Assembly (NCBI GenBank): GCA_030748365.1
Contig: JASMME010000040.1
Coordinates: forward strand, 1-9,084
Length of the DNA: 9,084 bases
Source of the DNA: Lutibacter sp.
GTDB lineage: Bacteria; Bacteroidota; Bacteroidia; Flavobacteriales; Flavobacteriaceae
Direction: 5' to 3'
Positions 1 through 6,385 of the stretch are shown here, piece by piece. The translations under genes and the position numbers were made by a program. How positions within the stretch are numbered: the first letter of the stretch is position 1; each line of letters opens with the position of its first letter. Below the pieces are notes generated by a model that was not told the origin of the DNA, ran no database searches, and saw only the letters and a program-made list of their open reading frames with translations.

Positions 1-69
1 AAATCCATTCTTGTAAGGAATTTTCCAATAAAAGCACAAAATATTTGAAAATAAATTGGAAAGAAATGA

Positions 70-231
70 AACCACAATAAATTTATTACACAATATCATG
101 CAAAAAATGCTAAATTTTCAACTCTTAAAGCTGCCATAACTGAAGGTATGGATAGTGGTATTAGCACTAAATCCGTTCCTGATATTATGAAAGAAGTTGA
201 AGAACGTATGCGAGCTGATGGGCGTTTATAA
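70..231 (+). pseudogene. 5'-truncated ParD-like antitoxin remnant
   Basis: The reading frame ending at TAA 229-231 encodes a peptide resembling the C-terminal half of ParD-type antitoxins. It shows AKFSTLKAAITEGMDSGIS followed by a charged helix ending in EERMRADGRL. In this family the C-terminal half wraps the ParE toxin, and an N-terminal ribbon-helix-helix of about 40 residues binds the operator. That N-terminal part is not visible. The frame has stops at 67-69 and 46-48, no ATG before 148-150, and no ribbon-helix-helix sequence appears in the other two plus frames back to position 1. The 3' end overlaps the toxin start by 14 nt, as in intact parDE operons. The likeliest reading is an antitoxin gene that lost its 5' part. 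A non-ATG start or a frameshift from sequence before the window cannot be excluded. The region is AT-rich. Confidence 0.55.
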
Positions 232-508
232 AGTATCTGGAAAAGCCGAAATAGATCTTGCCAAAATGTATGAATATGGTATAGAAAGATTTGGTTTAGA
301 GCAAGCTCAAACATATTTACTAGGAATGCATACCCTTTTTCAAGTATTGGCTGATAATGCTAATCTTGGACGAGATGCTTCAGATCTTATGTTTTCATTA
401 AAGCGGTTTTCGTATAAATCCCACACTATTTTTTATATAAGTACCGATATTGATATTTTAATTGTTCGTGTATTGAATCAAAGTATGGATTATGAAAATA
501 ATTTATAA
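218..508 (+). CDS. ParE-type toxin of the RelE/ParE superfamily
   Basis: This 96-residue protein has the size and pattern of chromosomal ParE toxins. An N-terminal beta strand (MGVYKVSGKAEIDL) is followed by a two-helix hairpin (about 14-47) with the typical LADNANLGRD at 45-53. A beta sheet follows, with SHTIFY at 68-73 and the family-typical ending RVLNQSMD at 84-91. ParE proteins generally poison DNA gyrase and are neutralised by the C-terminal part of ParD; the target here is not shown. The ATG at 218 is preferred over the upstream TTG at 197 because homologues start one or two residues before the first strand and because it gives the usual short overlap with the antitoxin frame. The toxin appears complete although the antitoxin looks 5'-truncated, so it may be inactive, neutralised in trans, or held by the remnant. 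GC content of about 30% is well below that of the genes farther right. Confidence 0.8.
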   Translation: MGVYKVSGKAEIDLAKMYEYGIERFGLEQAQTYLLGMHTLFQVLADNANLGRDASDLMFSLKRFSYKSHTIFYISTDIDILIVRVLNQSMDYENNL

Positions 509-656
509 TTTACTACAATAAAGCGTGATACATTATAGCTATAAAGCCATTTTACATAATGAAATTATGACTACTTATTTTGTATCATAATTATTATTAT
601 GTTAAATAGAACATTTAAAAACCCGCCAGGTACAACATACCCTACTACGTCAGGCA
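509..656. other. AT-rich intergenic stretch
   Basis: No coding frame is supported between the toxin stop and the terminator of the minus-strand genes. The stretch is very AT-rich to about 620, with small palindromes such as TATAGCTATA near 535 and CATAA/TTATG near 594. Around 620 the composition becomes more GC-rich. No tRNA, direct repeat or attachment site was recognised. Confidence 0.5.
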
Positions 657-693
657 TTAAAAAAAGACCAAACCACTTGATAGCAGTTTGGTC
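657..693 (-). terminator. Rho-independent terminator of the minus-strand lipoprotein/secreted-protein pair
   Basis: On the minus strand, a perfect 8-bp stem GACCAAAC/GTTTGGTC (693-686 with 673-666), with a 12-nt loop, is followed directly by seven T residues (665-659). It lies about 40 nt beyond the stop of the gene ending at 736, where a terminator for that transcript is expected. Confidence 0.75.
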
Positions 694-735
694 GTCTGGT
701 TGTGATTTAACCGGTTCGTAGCAATTATTTAAGAA

Positions 736-1503
736 CTATCGCTGAAACAGAATTAACTTCATAAGTCCCACATCAAAACCTTTTCTAGCTTTTATACCCA
801 GCTCCATCAATTTACTGGTTTTAAAATCCTCGGGGGCCGTATAGCTGCCCTTAGCTGTTTTGTTAAAAATAATATGGGTCAGGTTTTGATACGCATTCTC
901 ACTCCGTAGAACAATCCTGTTAAAATGCCACATTCTATGGGCGCCAGCCAGGATCATATCCTCAAATACAGGCCTAAAGACCTCCATTTCATACTGTTCG
1001 TAGTCCTCGTTCAGTTGTTGGGCCGGAAACACCGAAATCGTATCTCCCAAAACTGTGCGGTGTGCCTTGGTAAAGTAGATATTCTCCAATACATAGGTCC
1101 TGGTATCTTTTCTAGGCTCAATAAGCGTAGCCATTCTTCGATCGATCTTGGCCGTACGCATCTTGCCTTTATACACCTTTTGGGCGATGGCTGTATAGTC
1201 ATTCCAGTCATCTGCTGCCCGTTGTGCTTCGTCTTTATAGACATTGATCAGCATATAATCGCCTATCCCCCTGTCTTTAATAACCGTTAAATCTCCTCCA
1301 GACAGTCTTTTAAAGACAAACCATCCGAGTTTCCTGCCCTGGGCAACGGCCGCTTCCTGAATTGGCGATACAAAGGCTTCTACGGCTTCGTAATCCGCTT
1401 CCATCCCCTCTTTTACCTGTATGATGTCCATCACCAGGATTTGTGCGTGTATGGCCATCCCTGAAAACAGCAGGCAAAGGGCCGATAATAAGTATTTTTT
1501 CAT
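736..1503 (-). CDS. Secreted protein of unknown function
   Basis: The 255-residue protein starts with a clear signal peptide: MKKY, a hydrophobic core, and probable cleavage after AIHA (residue 20). It is therefore probably exported to the periplasm or beyond. No lipobox cysteine is present. The mature part has no catalytic motif I can name. Its alternating strands and helices (for example ILVMDIIQVKEGMEADYEAV at the mature N-terminus, DYMLINVYKDEAQ near 82-94, and a second half with YVLENIYF) suggest two repeats of a ferredoxin-like alpha/beta barrel such as the NIPSNAP or ABM folds. That is a tentative structural guess. The ATG at 1503 is chosen because it gives the signal peptide. The gene lies 57 nt after the NTF2-like lipoprotein gene on the same strand with no terminator between them, so they are probably co-transcribed. 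A terminator follows the gene. Confidence 0.75.
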   Translation of the reverse strand: MKKYLLSALCLLFSGMAIHAQILVMDIIQVKEGMEADYEAVEAFVSPIQEAAVAQGRKLGWFVFKRLSGGDLTVIKDRGIGDYMLINVYKDEAQRAADDWNDYTAIAQKVYKGKMRTAKIDRRMATLIEPRKDTRTYVLENIYFTKAHRTVLGDTISVFPAQQLNEDYEQYEMEVFRPVFEDMILAGAHRMWHFNRIVLRSENAYQNLTHIIFNKTAKGSYTAPEDFKTSKLMELGIKARKGFDVGLMKLILFQR

Positions 1504-1560
1504 CTGATAAAATGTATTGGTTAATAATTATACTGTGTTGTTTAAAAATTCGTAGAAAGT

Positions 1561-2094
1561 CTATTCTTCCACCACCAATTCACCGCTGACTTGTAAGGGT
1601 ATTCCGCTTACGTTAAACCAATCGTTTATTTGGTAGACCCTGCCATCTTTGTCAAAACTCATAAAGGCATACCATTTATGAAGAACCTGTTTTCCGGAGG
1701 CTTTGTGGGTAGACTTCCAGTTTCCATAGATTCGAATATTGTCCGGGGAATCCGAGGTTTCTTCCGTACTGTAAAGGCTTCCTCCATAATAGGCCCCGTC
1801 CGTAAATTCAATATTGTCAAAGTGTTCGTGGTAATACGCGATGACTTCCATCAATTCAGCCTTGCCTTTTGATTGGTTTAGCAGGTCGGTCGGACCACTC
1901 CATTGCACAGAATCAGCAAAAAATTGATGCTGTAATTCCAGGTTTTTACTCGCAAATCCTTCCAGAAAATGACTTTTAAAATCTGCTACATGTTGTTCAA
2001 ATGTTTCTTGGTTGTTCTGTGTGTTGTCGGCCGGTCCCTGACAGGAGACGAGAAAAGCAACAGACAAAACAGCCGTAATGATACTTGTTTTCAT
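1561..2094 (-). CDS. SnoaL/NTF2-like lipoprotein
   Basis: This predicted lipoprotein has 177 residues. The start is placed at the ATG at 2094 rather than at the in-frame ATG at 2136, because the second start yields a standard lipoprotein signal: MKTSIITAVLSVAFLVSC, lipobox LVSC, acylated Cys18. The mature part resembles the SnoaL-like/NTF2 fold: an N-terminal helix (HVADFKSHFLEGFASKNLEL), a strand with FFADSVQWSGP, a helix with KGKAELMEVIAYYHEHFDNI, and then sheet strands including HKWYAFMSFDKDGRVYQIND. This cone-shaped fold serves as an enzyme, a binding protein or a structural domain, so no reaction can be assigned. The protein is probably anchored in the inner or outer membrane. It is the first gene of a two-gene unit with the secreted protein ending at 736. 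Confidence 0.8.
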   Translation of the reverse strand: MKTSIITAVLSVAFLVSCQGPADNTQNNQETFEQHVADFKSHFLEGFASKNLELQHQFFADSVQWSGPTDLLNQSKGKAELMEVIAYYHEHFDNIEFTDGAYYGGSLYSTEETSDSPDNIRIYGNWKSTHKASGKQVLHKWYAFMSFDKDGRVYQINDWFNVSGIPLQVSGELVVEE

Positions 2095-2466
2095 GGGTCT
2101 TGATATTGGTTGATAATTGGCTTTCTTGACAAGCAATAGGCCTTTATATATGCCTAAGATAAGAGACTCCTTGGTTCAGACCTTGTACAATTGTTATTTT
2201 CCTTTTAATTTTTAGTAGAATTTTTTAAGTATTTGACATACAGTGCCTATACCCTAGTACATATATGAGCTGATAATTTTTCAATACCTCATAAAACAGT
2301 ACCTTACCATTGGTTTTACCGCCAACATCCCCCCTATTATTTTTATCTTATTTATATTGATTCTATATAAATTGATGTATCTTTGCACAAAGAAAGTGAG
2401 TACCCTAGCCAATGAAGGGCACAGGTACCAGCTTTTATAACACAACAAACAACAAATTAATACATC
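2095..2466. other. Divergent intergenic region between the lipoprotein pair and azurin
   Basis: This 372-bp AT-rich region separates two divergently transcribed units. The right part carries the azurin promoter (2357-2385) and a leader of roughly 75 nt. On the minus strand, TATCTTAG (2161-2154) is one base off the TAnnTTTG element and could serve the lipoprotein gene, but no well-spaced TTG accompanies it, so it is not annotated separately. No ORF, RNA gene or strong hairpin was seen. Confidence 0.5.
2357..2385 (+). promoter_or_regulatory. Bacteroidota-type promoter of the azurin gene
   Basis: TATCTTTG at 2378-2385 matches the Bacteroidota -7 consensus TAnnTTTG exactly. TTG at 2357-2359 sits 18 nt upstream, in place for the -33 element. 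Transcription would start near 2390, leaving a leader of about 75 nt before the ATG at 2467. The leader just before the ATG is A-rich (acaacaaacaacaaatt) and lacks a Shine-Dalgarno sequence, as is usual in this phylum. Confidence 0.7.
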
Positions 2467-2979
2467 ATGAGAAAAATTCTATGTATCCTATCCTTGGTCG
2501 TAGTCGCAAGTGCTTGCGGTAACAAGGAAGGTAAAAAAGAGGTTTCCAAACCAGCAGTGGAAACCCAAACACCCAAAGAAGCAGCTGCACCGGTATCTAC
2601 ATCAGCTGAGACCCTTACCATTGAATTGTCGTCCAATGACCAGATGCAATTTGACAAAGCAGTACTAAAGGCTCAGGCCGGACAAACCATCGCGTTGACC
2701 CTGATCCATACCGGAACCATGGCTAAAAATGTCATGGGACACAACTTTGTATTGTTACAGCAAGGGGTTGATATACCCACTTTTGCTGAGGAAGCCATGG
2801 CGGCAATAGATCTGGAATATATTCCAGAAGGCAATGAGGTCATTGCCCATACCAAATTAATTGGCGGTGGTGAAAGTGATACCATCACCTTTACAGCGCC
2901 AGCCCCGGGCACTTATGACTTTATCTGTAGTTTCCCAGGACATTACGGTATTATGAAAGGAAAGTTTATCGTAGAATAG
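2467..2979 (+). CDS. Azurin-type blue copper lipoprotein
   Basis: This 170-residue cupredoxin is an electron carrier of the azurin family. It starts with a lipoprotein signal (lipobox ASAC, acylated Cys17), followed by a linker of about 30 residues rich in Lys, Glu, Ala and Pro, and then the azurin domain from about residue 48 to the end. All four type 1 copper ligands can be seen. They are His92 in MGHNF and Cys154, His159 and Met163 in CSFPGHYGIMKG, with the C-x4-H-x3-M spacing of azurins. The typical azurin segment NDQMQFDK is at 57-64. Family knowledge suggests a soluble-domain electron shuttle tethered to a membrane, facing the periplasm and serving respiratory or detoxifying enzymes; the partner is not encoded here. 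It is a single-gene transcription unit with its own promoter and a strong terminator. Confidence 0.95.
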   Translation: MRKILCILSLVVVASACGNKEGKKEVSKPAVETQTPKEAAAPVSTSAETLTIELSSNDQMQFDKAVLKAQAGQTIALTLIHTGTMAKNVMGHNFVLLQQGVDIPTFAEEAMAAIDLEYIPEGNEVIAHTKLIGGGESDTITFTAPAPGTYDFICSFPGHYGIMKGKFIVE

Positions 2980-2996
2980 GTATTCTAACAATGACT

Positions 2997-3025
2997 AAGG
3001 GGCGCTATGAGCGCCCCTTTTTTTT
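2997..3025 (+). terminator. Rho-independent terminator of azurin
   Basis: AAGGGGCGCT (2997-3006) pairs with AGCGCCCCTT (3010-3019) around a 3-nt loop, and eight T residues (3018-3025) follow. It begins 17 nt after the azurin stop. The facing minus-strand gene ends at 3024, inside the T-tract, so the hairpin may also slow or stop that transcript. On the minus strand, however, the hairpin is followed only by TTAGTC, not by a T-tract. Confidence 0.9.
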
Positions 3026-3617
3026 ATACAACAGTTGCTGACTGCTTTTTGAGTGCCTCGTAAAAAGTGGCGTAGCTCACCTGTACATAAGGCATCAGCC
3101 ACAATAAACCAATACCCAGGGTCAGTATACACAATAAGAACCAGCCCAAAAACCGGAGTGCCAGTAGAAAGTACTTCCATTTATAGCCCTGCATCATTTC
3201 CTTGCTCTTATTGAGCGCTTCCATGGGACTGATCGTCTCATCATCCGACAAAATATAAAATACCTGAGAATATGCGAGGGCGAGTATGATACCTGGAATA
3301 ATCAATAAAAGCATCCCTAAAAAAACAAAAAGTGTCATTAACAGATAGCTTACCAACGCCCTCCCAAATTGCTGAAATCCCTGAAATAGCTGATCGATAT
3401 CGGCCGCTTCTTTACGGGCAATGGCCTTTGAAAAAATAGCAACACCCAGTCCCAGCGGACCTGCGATGATTAATTGAAGAATGCTTCCTGCCACTGGAAT
3501 AAGACTAATGGCTACCAGGGTCATAAAATAGACGAAAAACACACCGATGGCCAGTCCCCACCTCTCTGACAAGGAATCCCTTGCAGCTGCTGTCAATGCA
3601 GCGTTTGTTTGTAACAT
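3024..3617 (-). CDS. DUF975-family integral membrane protein
   Basis: The 197-residue protein has about five hydrophobic segments (roughly residues 22-40, 44-62, 88-118, 148-166 and 163-182). Family-typical elements are IIPGII at 106-111, a loop with DDETISPMEALNKSKEMMQG (125-144), and a C-terminal block with GWF, LGIG, LLWLMPY and ATFYEAL. These match DUF975, a family of bacterial inner-membrane proteins of unknown role. The SPMEALNKSKEMM loop is the family hallmark and lies between hydrophobic segments. The ATG at 3617 gives a short polar N-terminus (MLQTNAALTAAARDSLSERW) before the first membrane segment, as in homologues. The gene converges on azurin, and its TAA overlaps the T-tract of the azurin terminator. 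A 122-bp gap upstream, with no obvious promoter, separates it from the GNAT gene on the same strand, so it could be the distal end of that unit. Confidence 0.85.
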   Translation of the reverse strand: MLQTNAALTAAARDSLSERWGLAIGVFFVYFMTLVAISLIPVAGSILQLIIAGPLGLGVAIFSKAIARKEAADIDQLFQGFQQFGRALVSYLLMTLFVFLGMLLLIIPGIILALAYSQVFYILSDDETISPMEALNKSKEMMQGYKWKYFLLALRFLGWFLLCILTLGIGLLWLMPYVQVSYATFYEALKKQSATVV

Positions 3618-3739
3618 AATATACGGATTAGGTTGGTAAATACTTACCTGATTATTCGTGAAATAACGTTTTTTAAATATATATAATTATTGTCGAATTA
3701 CTACCAAATGGTAAAATTTCTTGTAAAAAATAAGCCCTC

Positions 3740-4294
3740 TCAATACATCTTATGCAACAGCAAATGCCATGTTTCACCCCCAGCGGTATCCTGGCAAATC
3801 GTTTGAAACCCGATTTTATGATGGGCCGATAGCGAACGTGGATTCCTGTCCGATACTTCCGTGATTATATAGTCGAAATGCCCCCGCAACTCATCGAACA
3901 GTCTGTCATACAAGGCCTTAAACCATCCTTGCCCCCGGTAATTCTTTGCAATACAGACCTGCCCCATTACCATATACCGACTTCCAGCCAGTGCTTTGCC
4001 ATCAAACACCAGGGTATCGATCTTGCGAAACATAGGCTGCAAAATCGGAATGCTATTCCGGTACGCCTGAAGCATCACCAATACATAACCCTGCACCTGT
4101 CCGCTAGGGTCTTTGGCTACGATATGGTGAAAATCACCACAAATAGCGGACAAGCTAGCCAGGTCGTGTACCACGGTCACAAAGCCCTCCTTTCTCAGGG
4201 CCTCCGGAGTCAGCGCTTTTTCAAGGTTGGCTGCCTGTAGGGCAATGATCCCTCTTAAGGTTTCTATATCGGTGGCCCTGCTAAGTATCATCAT
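3740..4294 (-). CDS. GNAT-family N-acetyltransferase
   Basis: This 184-residue protein belongs to the Gcn5-related acetyltransferases, which use acetyl-CoA to acetylate an amine. Motif A with the CoA pyrophosphate loop is QVCIAKNYRGQGWFKALYDR (112-131; the Q/R-x-x-G-x-G/A signature appears as YRGQGW). Motif B-like sequence follows at 145-163, with ITEVSDRNPRSLSAHHKIGF typical of the final strand, helix and AHxxxGF segment. The substrate cannot be told. Two consecutive ATG codons (4292-4294 and 4289-4291) are both possible starts. The start overlaps the 3' end of the gamma-glutamylcyclotransferase-like gene by 14 nt, implying co-transcription and probably translational coupling. It is the last gene of the compact seven-gene run. 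No convincing terminator follows it. Confidence 0.88.
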   Translation of the reverse strand: MMILSRATDIETLRGIIALQAANLEKALTPEALRKEGFVTVVHDLASLSAICGDFHHIVAKDPSGQVQGYVLVMLQAYRNSIPILQPMFRKIDTLVFDGKALAGSRYMVMGQVCIAKNYRGQGWFKALYDRLFDELRGHFDYIITEVSDRNPRSLSAHHKIGFQTICQDTAGGETWHLLLHKMY

Positions 4295-4637
4295 GGAAAA
4301 AAGCTTCGTTTTTCAGGTAAGCATAAGCGGTTTCACCTGACGCAAAGACCAGACGATCCCGCCGGTAGGCCGCTACTTCATAACTGTCTGCCTGTAGGAT
4401 CTCCTCCTCGGTAAGTTCCAATAAGCTACCCGCTACACTGTCTTGCGGATCGCCGGTATATTCCAATATGGGATGGTGACGCTGCCCGCTCAGGGCCAGT
4501 ACCTCAGGATCGGTGATTTCAATGTCTGAAAGACGGTATTTTCTCAACAAATCCTTATGACCGACCAATTCCCTACCAAAAAGGGTCTTTTGTACCTGGG
4601 GCAACTGCAGGGTACCGTATGAAAAGAGTTTGGGCAT
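4281..4637 (-). CDS. Gamma-glutamylcyclotransferase-fold (AIG2-like) protein
   Basis: This 118-residue protein has the size of single-domain GGCT/AIG2-like proteins. The N-terminal FSYGTLQ (5-11) is the substrate-binding signature. DSYEVAAYRR (84-93) carries the family's catalytic glutamate (Glu87) in the usual xYE-x3-Y-x-R context. Enzymes of this fold cyclise gamma-glutamyl groups, releasing 5-oxoproline from gamma-glutamyl amino acids, gamma-glutamylamines or glutathione-like compounds. Which substrate is used here cannot be read from the sequence, and some members have other roles. The gene lies 3 nt from the upstream esterase gene and overlaps the downstream GNAT gene by 14 nt. The nearby PxpABC 5-oxoprolinase genes on the same strand would consume its expected product, which supports a link in metabolism. 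No signal peptide is present, so it acts in the cytoplasm. Confidence 0.85.
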   Translation of the reverse strand: MPKLFSYGTLQLPQVQKTLFGRELVGHKDLLRKYRLSDIEITDPEVLALSGQRHHPILEYTGDPQDSVAGSLLELTEEEILQADSYEVAAYRRDRLVFASGETAYAYLKNEAFFHDDT

Positions 4638-4640
4638 GGC

Positions 4641-5468
4641 TCAACGGGTTTTGGATTGAAAAAAACGATGAAAAAACCATAGTTGGTATTCTATATGCTG
4701 TGTCCAGTATTCCCAGTTATGACTGCCCGGACGTTCGGTATACGCATGTGGAATACCCTCGGAAACCAGGGCTTTGTGCAAGGCACGGTTGACTTCTAAA
4801 AAGAAATCATCAAGCCCACAATCAAACAAAATCTCTAGGTGATGGTCTTGTAAGGAAGCCAGCTGATTGATCACCGTATGTTGCTCCCAGTGTTCCGGGT
4901 ACCTCTCTTGGCTACCGAGGCGTTTGGGAAGGTCCCAGCCATTGGGAAAAGGACGGATATCCACCCCTCCACTCATACTGCCGGTAGCTCCCCAAATATC
5001 CGGATGGCGAAAAGCGAGGAAAAAAGCCCCGTGTCCGCCCATACTCAGTCCGGTAATCGCCCTACCGGAACGGTCTGCAAGGCTTCGGTAACGCTCATCC
5101 ACGGCCCTGATCAACTCTTTGGAAAGATAGGTTTCATAACGCATCGTCTCGTCTATCGGGCTGTCGAGATACCAACTGGTCCCTCCCCCGTCAGGGCATA
5201 CGATAATCATTTGGTAGGTATCGGCATAAGCCTGTAGCTCAGGGGCTTTGTCCAGCCAGGTAGTATACTGATCGCCTGCACCGTGCAACAGGTATAGTAC
5301 CGGTAAATTTGCCTTGCTATTTTCATAAGTATTTGGAAGAATCACTAGGTTCGGGACCTCTTTTTCCATGGCCTCACTAAAAACTTGTAAGGTATCTATT
5401 GGGTTGGCAAACAAGTGGATCAGGGGTAGTAGTACAGAGAAAACCAGGAAGAAATTTCGTTTTAGCAT
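4641..5468 (-). CDS. Secreted alpha/beta-hydrolase esterase (putative esterase/EstA-like)
   Basis: This 275-residue hydrolase is of the putative-esterase family (PF00756 type, related to tributyrin esterase, S-formylglutathione hydrolase and Fes-like enzymes). Residues 1-21 form a signal peptide (MLKRNFFLVF, hydrophobic to about 20, ANP). The core contains YLLHGAGD (59-66, oxyanion-hole region), the nucleophile elbow GLSMGG with Ser142, the acidic region DCGLDD (Asp220 or Asp221), and the catalytic His250 in GSHNWEYW. The triad is therefore complete. The likely location is the periplasm or outside. The ester or acyl substrate is unknown. The gene follows pxpC after 62 nt and precedes the cyclotransferase-like gene by 3 nt. 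The gap contains a near-consensus promoter, so the esterase could start a sub-transcript. A secreted esterase has no obvious role in 5-oxoproline metabolism and may simply be a neighbour. Confidence 0.88.
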   Translation of the reverse strand: MLKRNFFLVFSVLLPLIHLFANPIDTLQVFSEAMEKEVPNLVILPNTYENSKANLPVLYLLHGAGDQYTTWLDKAPELQAYADTYQMIIVCPDGGGTSWYLDSPIDETMRYETYLSKELIRAVDERYRSLADRSGRAITGLSMGGHGAFFLAFRHPDIWGATGSMSGGVDIRPFPNGWDLPKRLGSQERYPEHWEQHTVINQLASLQDHHLEILFDCGLDDFFLEVNRALHKALVSEGIPHAYTERPGSHNWEYWTQHIEYQLWFFHRFFQSKTR

Positions 5469-5509
5469 AAGGATACTTTTAATGCGGTGTAATAAGGGAA
5501 TCTTCGATG

Positions 5510-5536
5510 TAAAGATAGGTATTTTAGCCCTTACAA
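5510..5536 (-). promoter_or_regulatory. Possible internal promoter before the esterase gene
   Basis: On the minus strand, TTG (5536-5534) and TATCTTTA (5517-5510) are separated by 16 nt. The second element is one base off TAnnTTTG. It overlaps the end of pxpC and lies about 40 nt before the esterase ATG. The match is imperfect and could be chance. Confidence 0.3.
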
Positions 5537-6385
5537 GAGGCCAAACCCAAGTGGATCACCCGGTTTTTTCTGGGCCACCATGGCCAGGGAACTTTCCGGA
5601 AGCTGGAAGATCCTCGGATAGCCTCCGGTAGTCTGGGCATCCTTCATCAGAATGACTAATTTACCCGCAGGAGTCAACTGCACGGTGCCGGGAAGTACCG
5701 GACTGGTGATCATAGACTTACGATGCTTAAAAACAGCTTCGTTTAGCTGATACCCCATACGGTCGCTGTGGTTAGACACCGTAAACTGACGGCTCGTCAG
5801 TATTGATTGTTGCCGGGCGGAAAACAAGTCAAATTCGGGCCCTTTGTATACGGGTAGTGTAGCGTTGTGGAAAAAAGTATGGTGGGGACTGACCCGCCCC
5901 TTCCCTACTGAACCAGGCTCTATAAGGGCGTTCGATGACACAAAGGAAATAACCTCATGGGCCTTTAAACGACCACTTTCGGTAATCCCGGCATACATGG
6001 AACGGCTTCCCATGACCTTGTGCGCACTAAAACCGCCTTTGACTGCCAAATAACAGCGCATACCCTGACGGAGCCTCCCAAAGGACAAGATATCTCCGGA
6101 AGCCACCGTATAAGGCTTGTTTGTCAGCAGGACTTTGTCGTTGATTCTGGCTGACATTTCCGCACCAGTCAGCACCATGGTAGCGGCTTCCAAAAAATGC
6201 AACCTAGGCCCCAGCATGGTGATCTCCATAAGGGCATCATTCGGATCATTGTTGAGCAGGGCATTGGCCAGTTCTGCTGACACCGTGTCCATGGGCCCAC
6301 TAGTAGGTACACCTATATGGCGGTAACCAAGCCTACCCAAGTCCTGGATACTGGTGTATAAACCGGGATGTAATACCTGAATCAT
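5531..6385 (-). CDS. pxpC: 5-oxoprolinase subunit C (KipA family, biotin-dependent carboxyltransferase-like)
   Basis: This 284-residue protein has the carboxyltransferase A/B-like fold. With PxpA and PxpB it forms the prokaryotic ATP-dependent 5-oxoprolinase, which opens the 5-oxoproline ring to give L-glutamate. Family motifs lie in order. Residues 11-33 contain TSIQDLGRLGYRHIGVPTSG followed by PMD. MEITMLGPRL is at 53-62, LTGAEMSARI at 72-81, GMRCYLAVKGGF near 108-119, MGSRSMYAGITESGRL at 125-140, SDRMGYQL at 207-214, and the hallmark DAQTTGGYPRI at 249-259. It is slightly shorter than the E. coli and Bacillus versions but keeps all blocks. Its ATG overlaps the pxpB stop by 4 nt (ATGA, 6382-6385), so translation is probably coupled. 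In Bacillus subtilis the homologue KipA was first studied as an antagonist of the KipI kinase inhibitor, so the name alone does not prove a signalling role here. Confidence 0.95.
   Translation of the reverse strand: MIQVLHPGLYTSIQDLGRLGYRHIGVPTSGPMDTVSAELANALLNNDPNDALMEITMLGPRLHFLEAATMVLTGAEMSARINDKVLLTNKPYTVASGDILSFGRLRQGMRCYLAVKGGFSAHKVMGSRSMYAGITESGRLKAHEVISFVSSNALIEPGSVGKGRVSPHHTFFHNATLPVYKGPEFDLFSARQQSILTSRQFTVSNHSDRMGYQLNEAVFKHRKSMITSPVLPGTVQLTPAGKLVILMKDAQTTGGYPRIFQLPESSLAMVAQKKPGDPLGFGLL

Noticed and set aside
3..80. Open frame at the left edge ending in TAA at 78-80
   Set aside because: It shows only 25 low-complexity residues rich in Lys and Asn, with no recognisable family; it could be the tail of an upstream gene but cannot be supported.
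197..217. TTG start at 197 for the ParE toxin
   Set aside because: It adds seven residues not seen in the family and lengthens the overlap with the antitoxin frame; ATG 218 fits better.
2095..2136. Longer start for the NTF2-like lipoprotein (ATG at 2136)
   Set aside because: It adds 14 polar residues in front of a textbook lipoprotein signal; the ATG at 2094 gives the lipobox at the expected position.
3697..3715. Inverted repeat TACCA-AA-TGGTA as terminator of the pxp-GNAT operon
   Set aside because: The stem is only five base pairs and is not followed by a T-tract on the minus strand.
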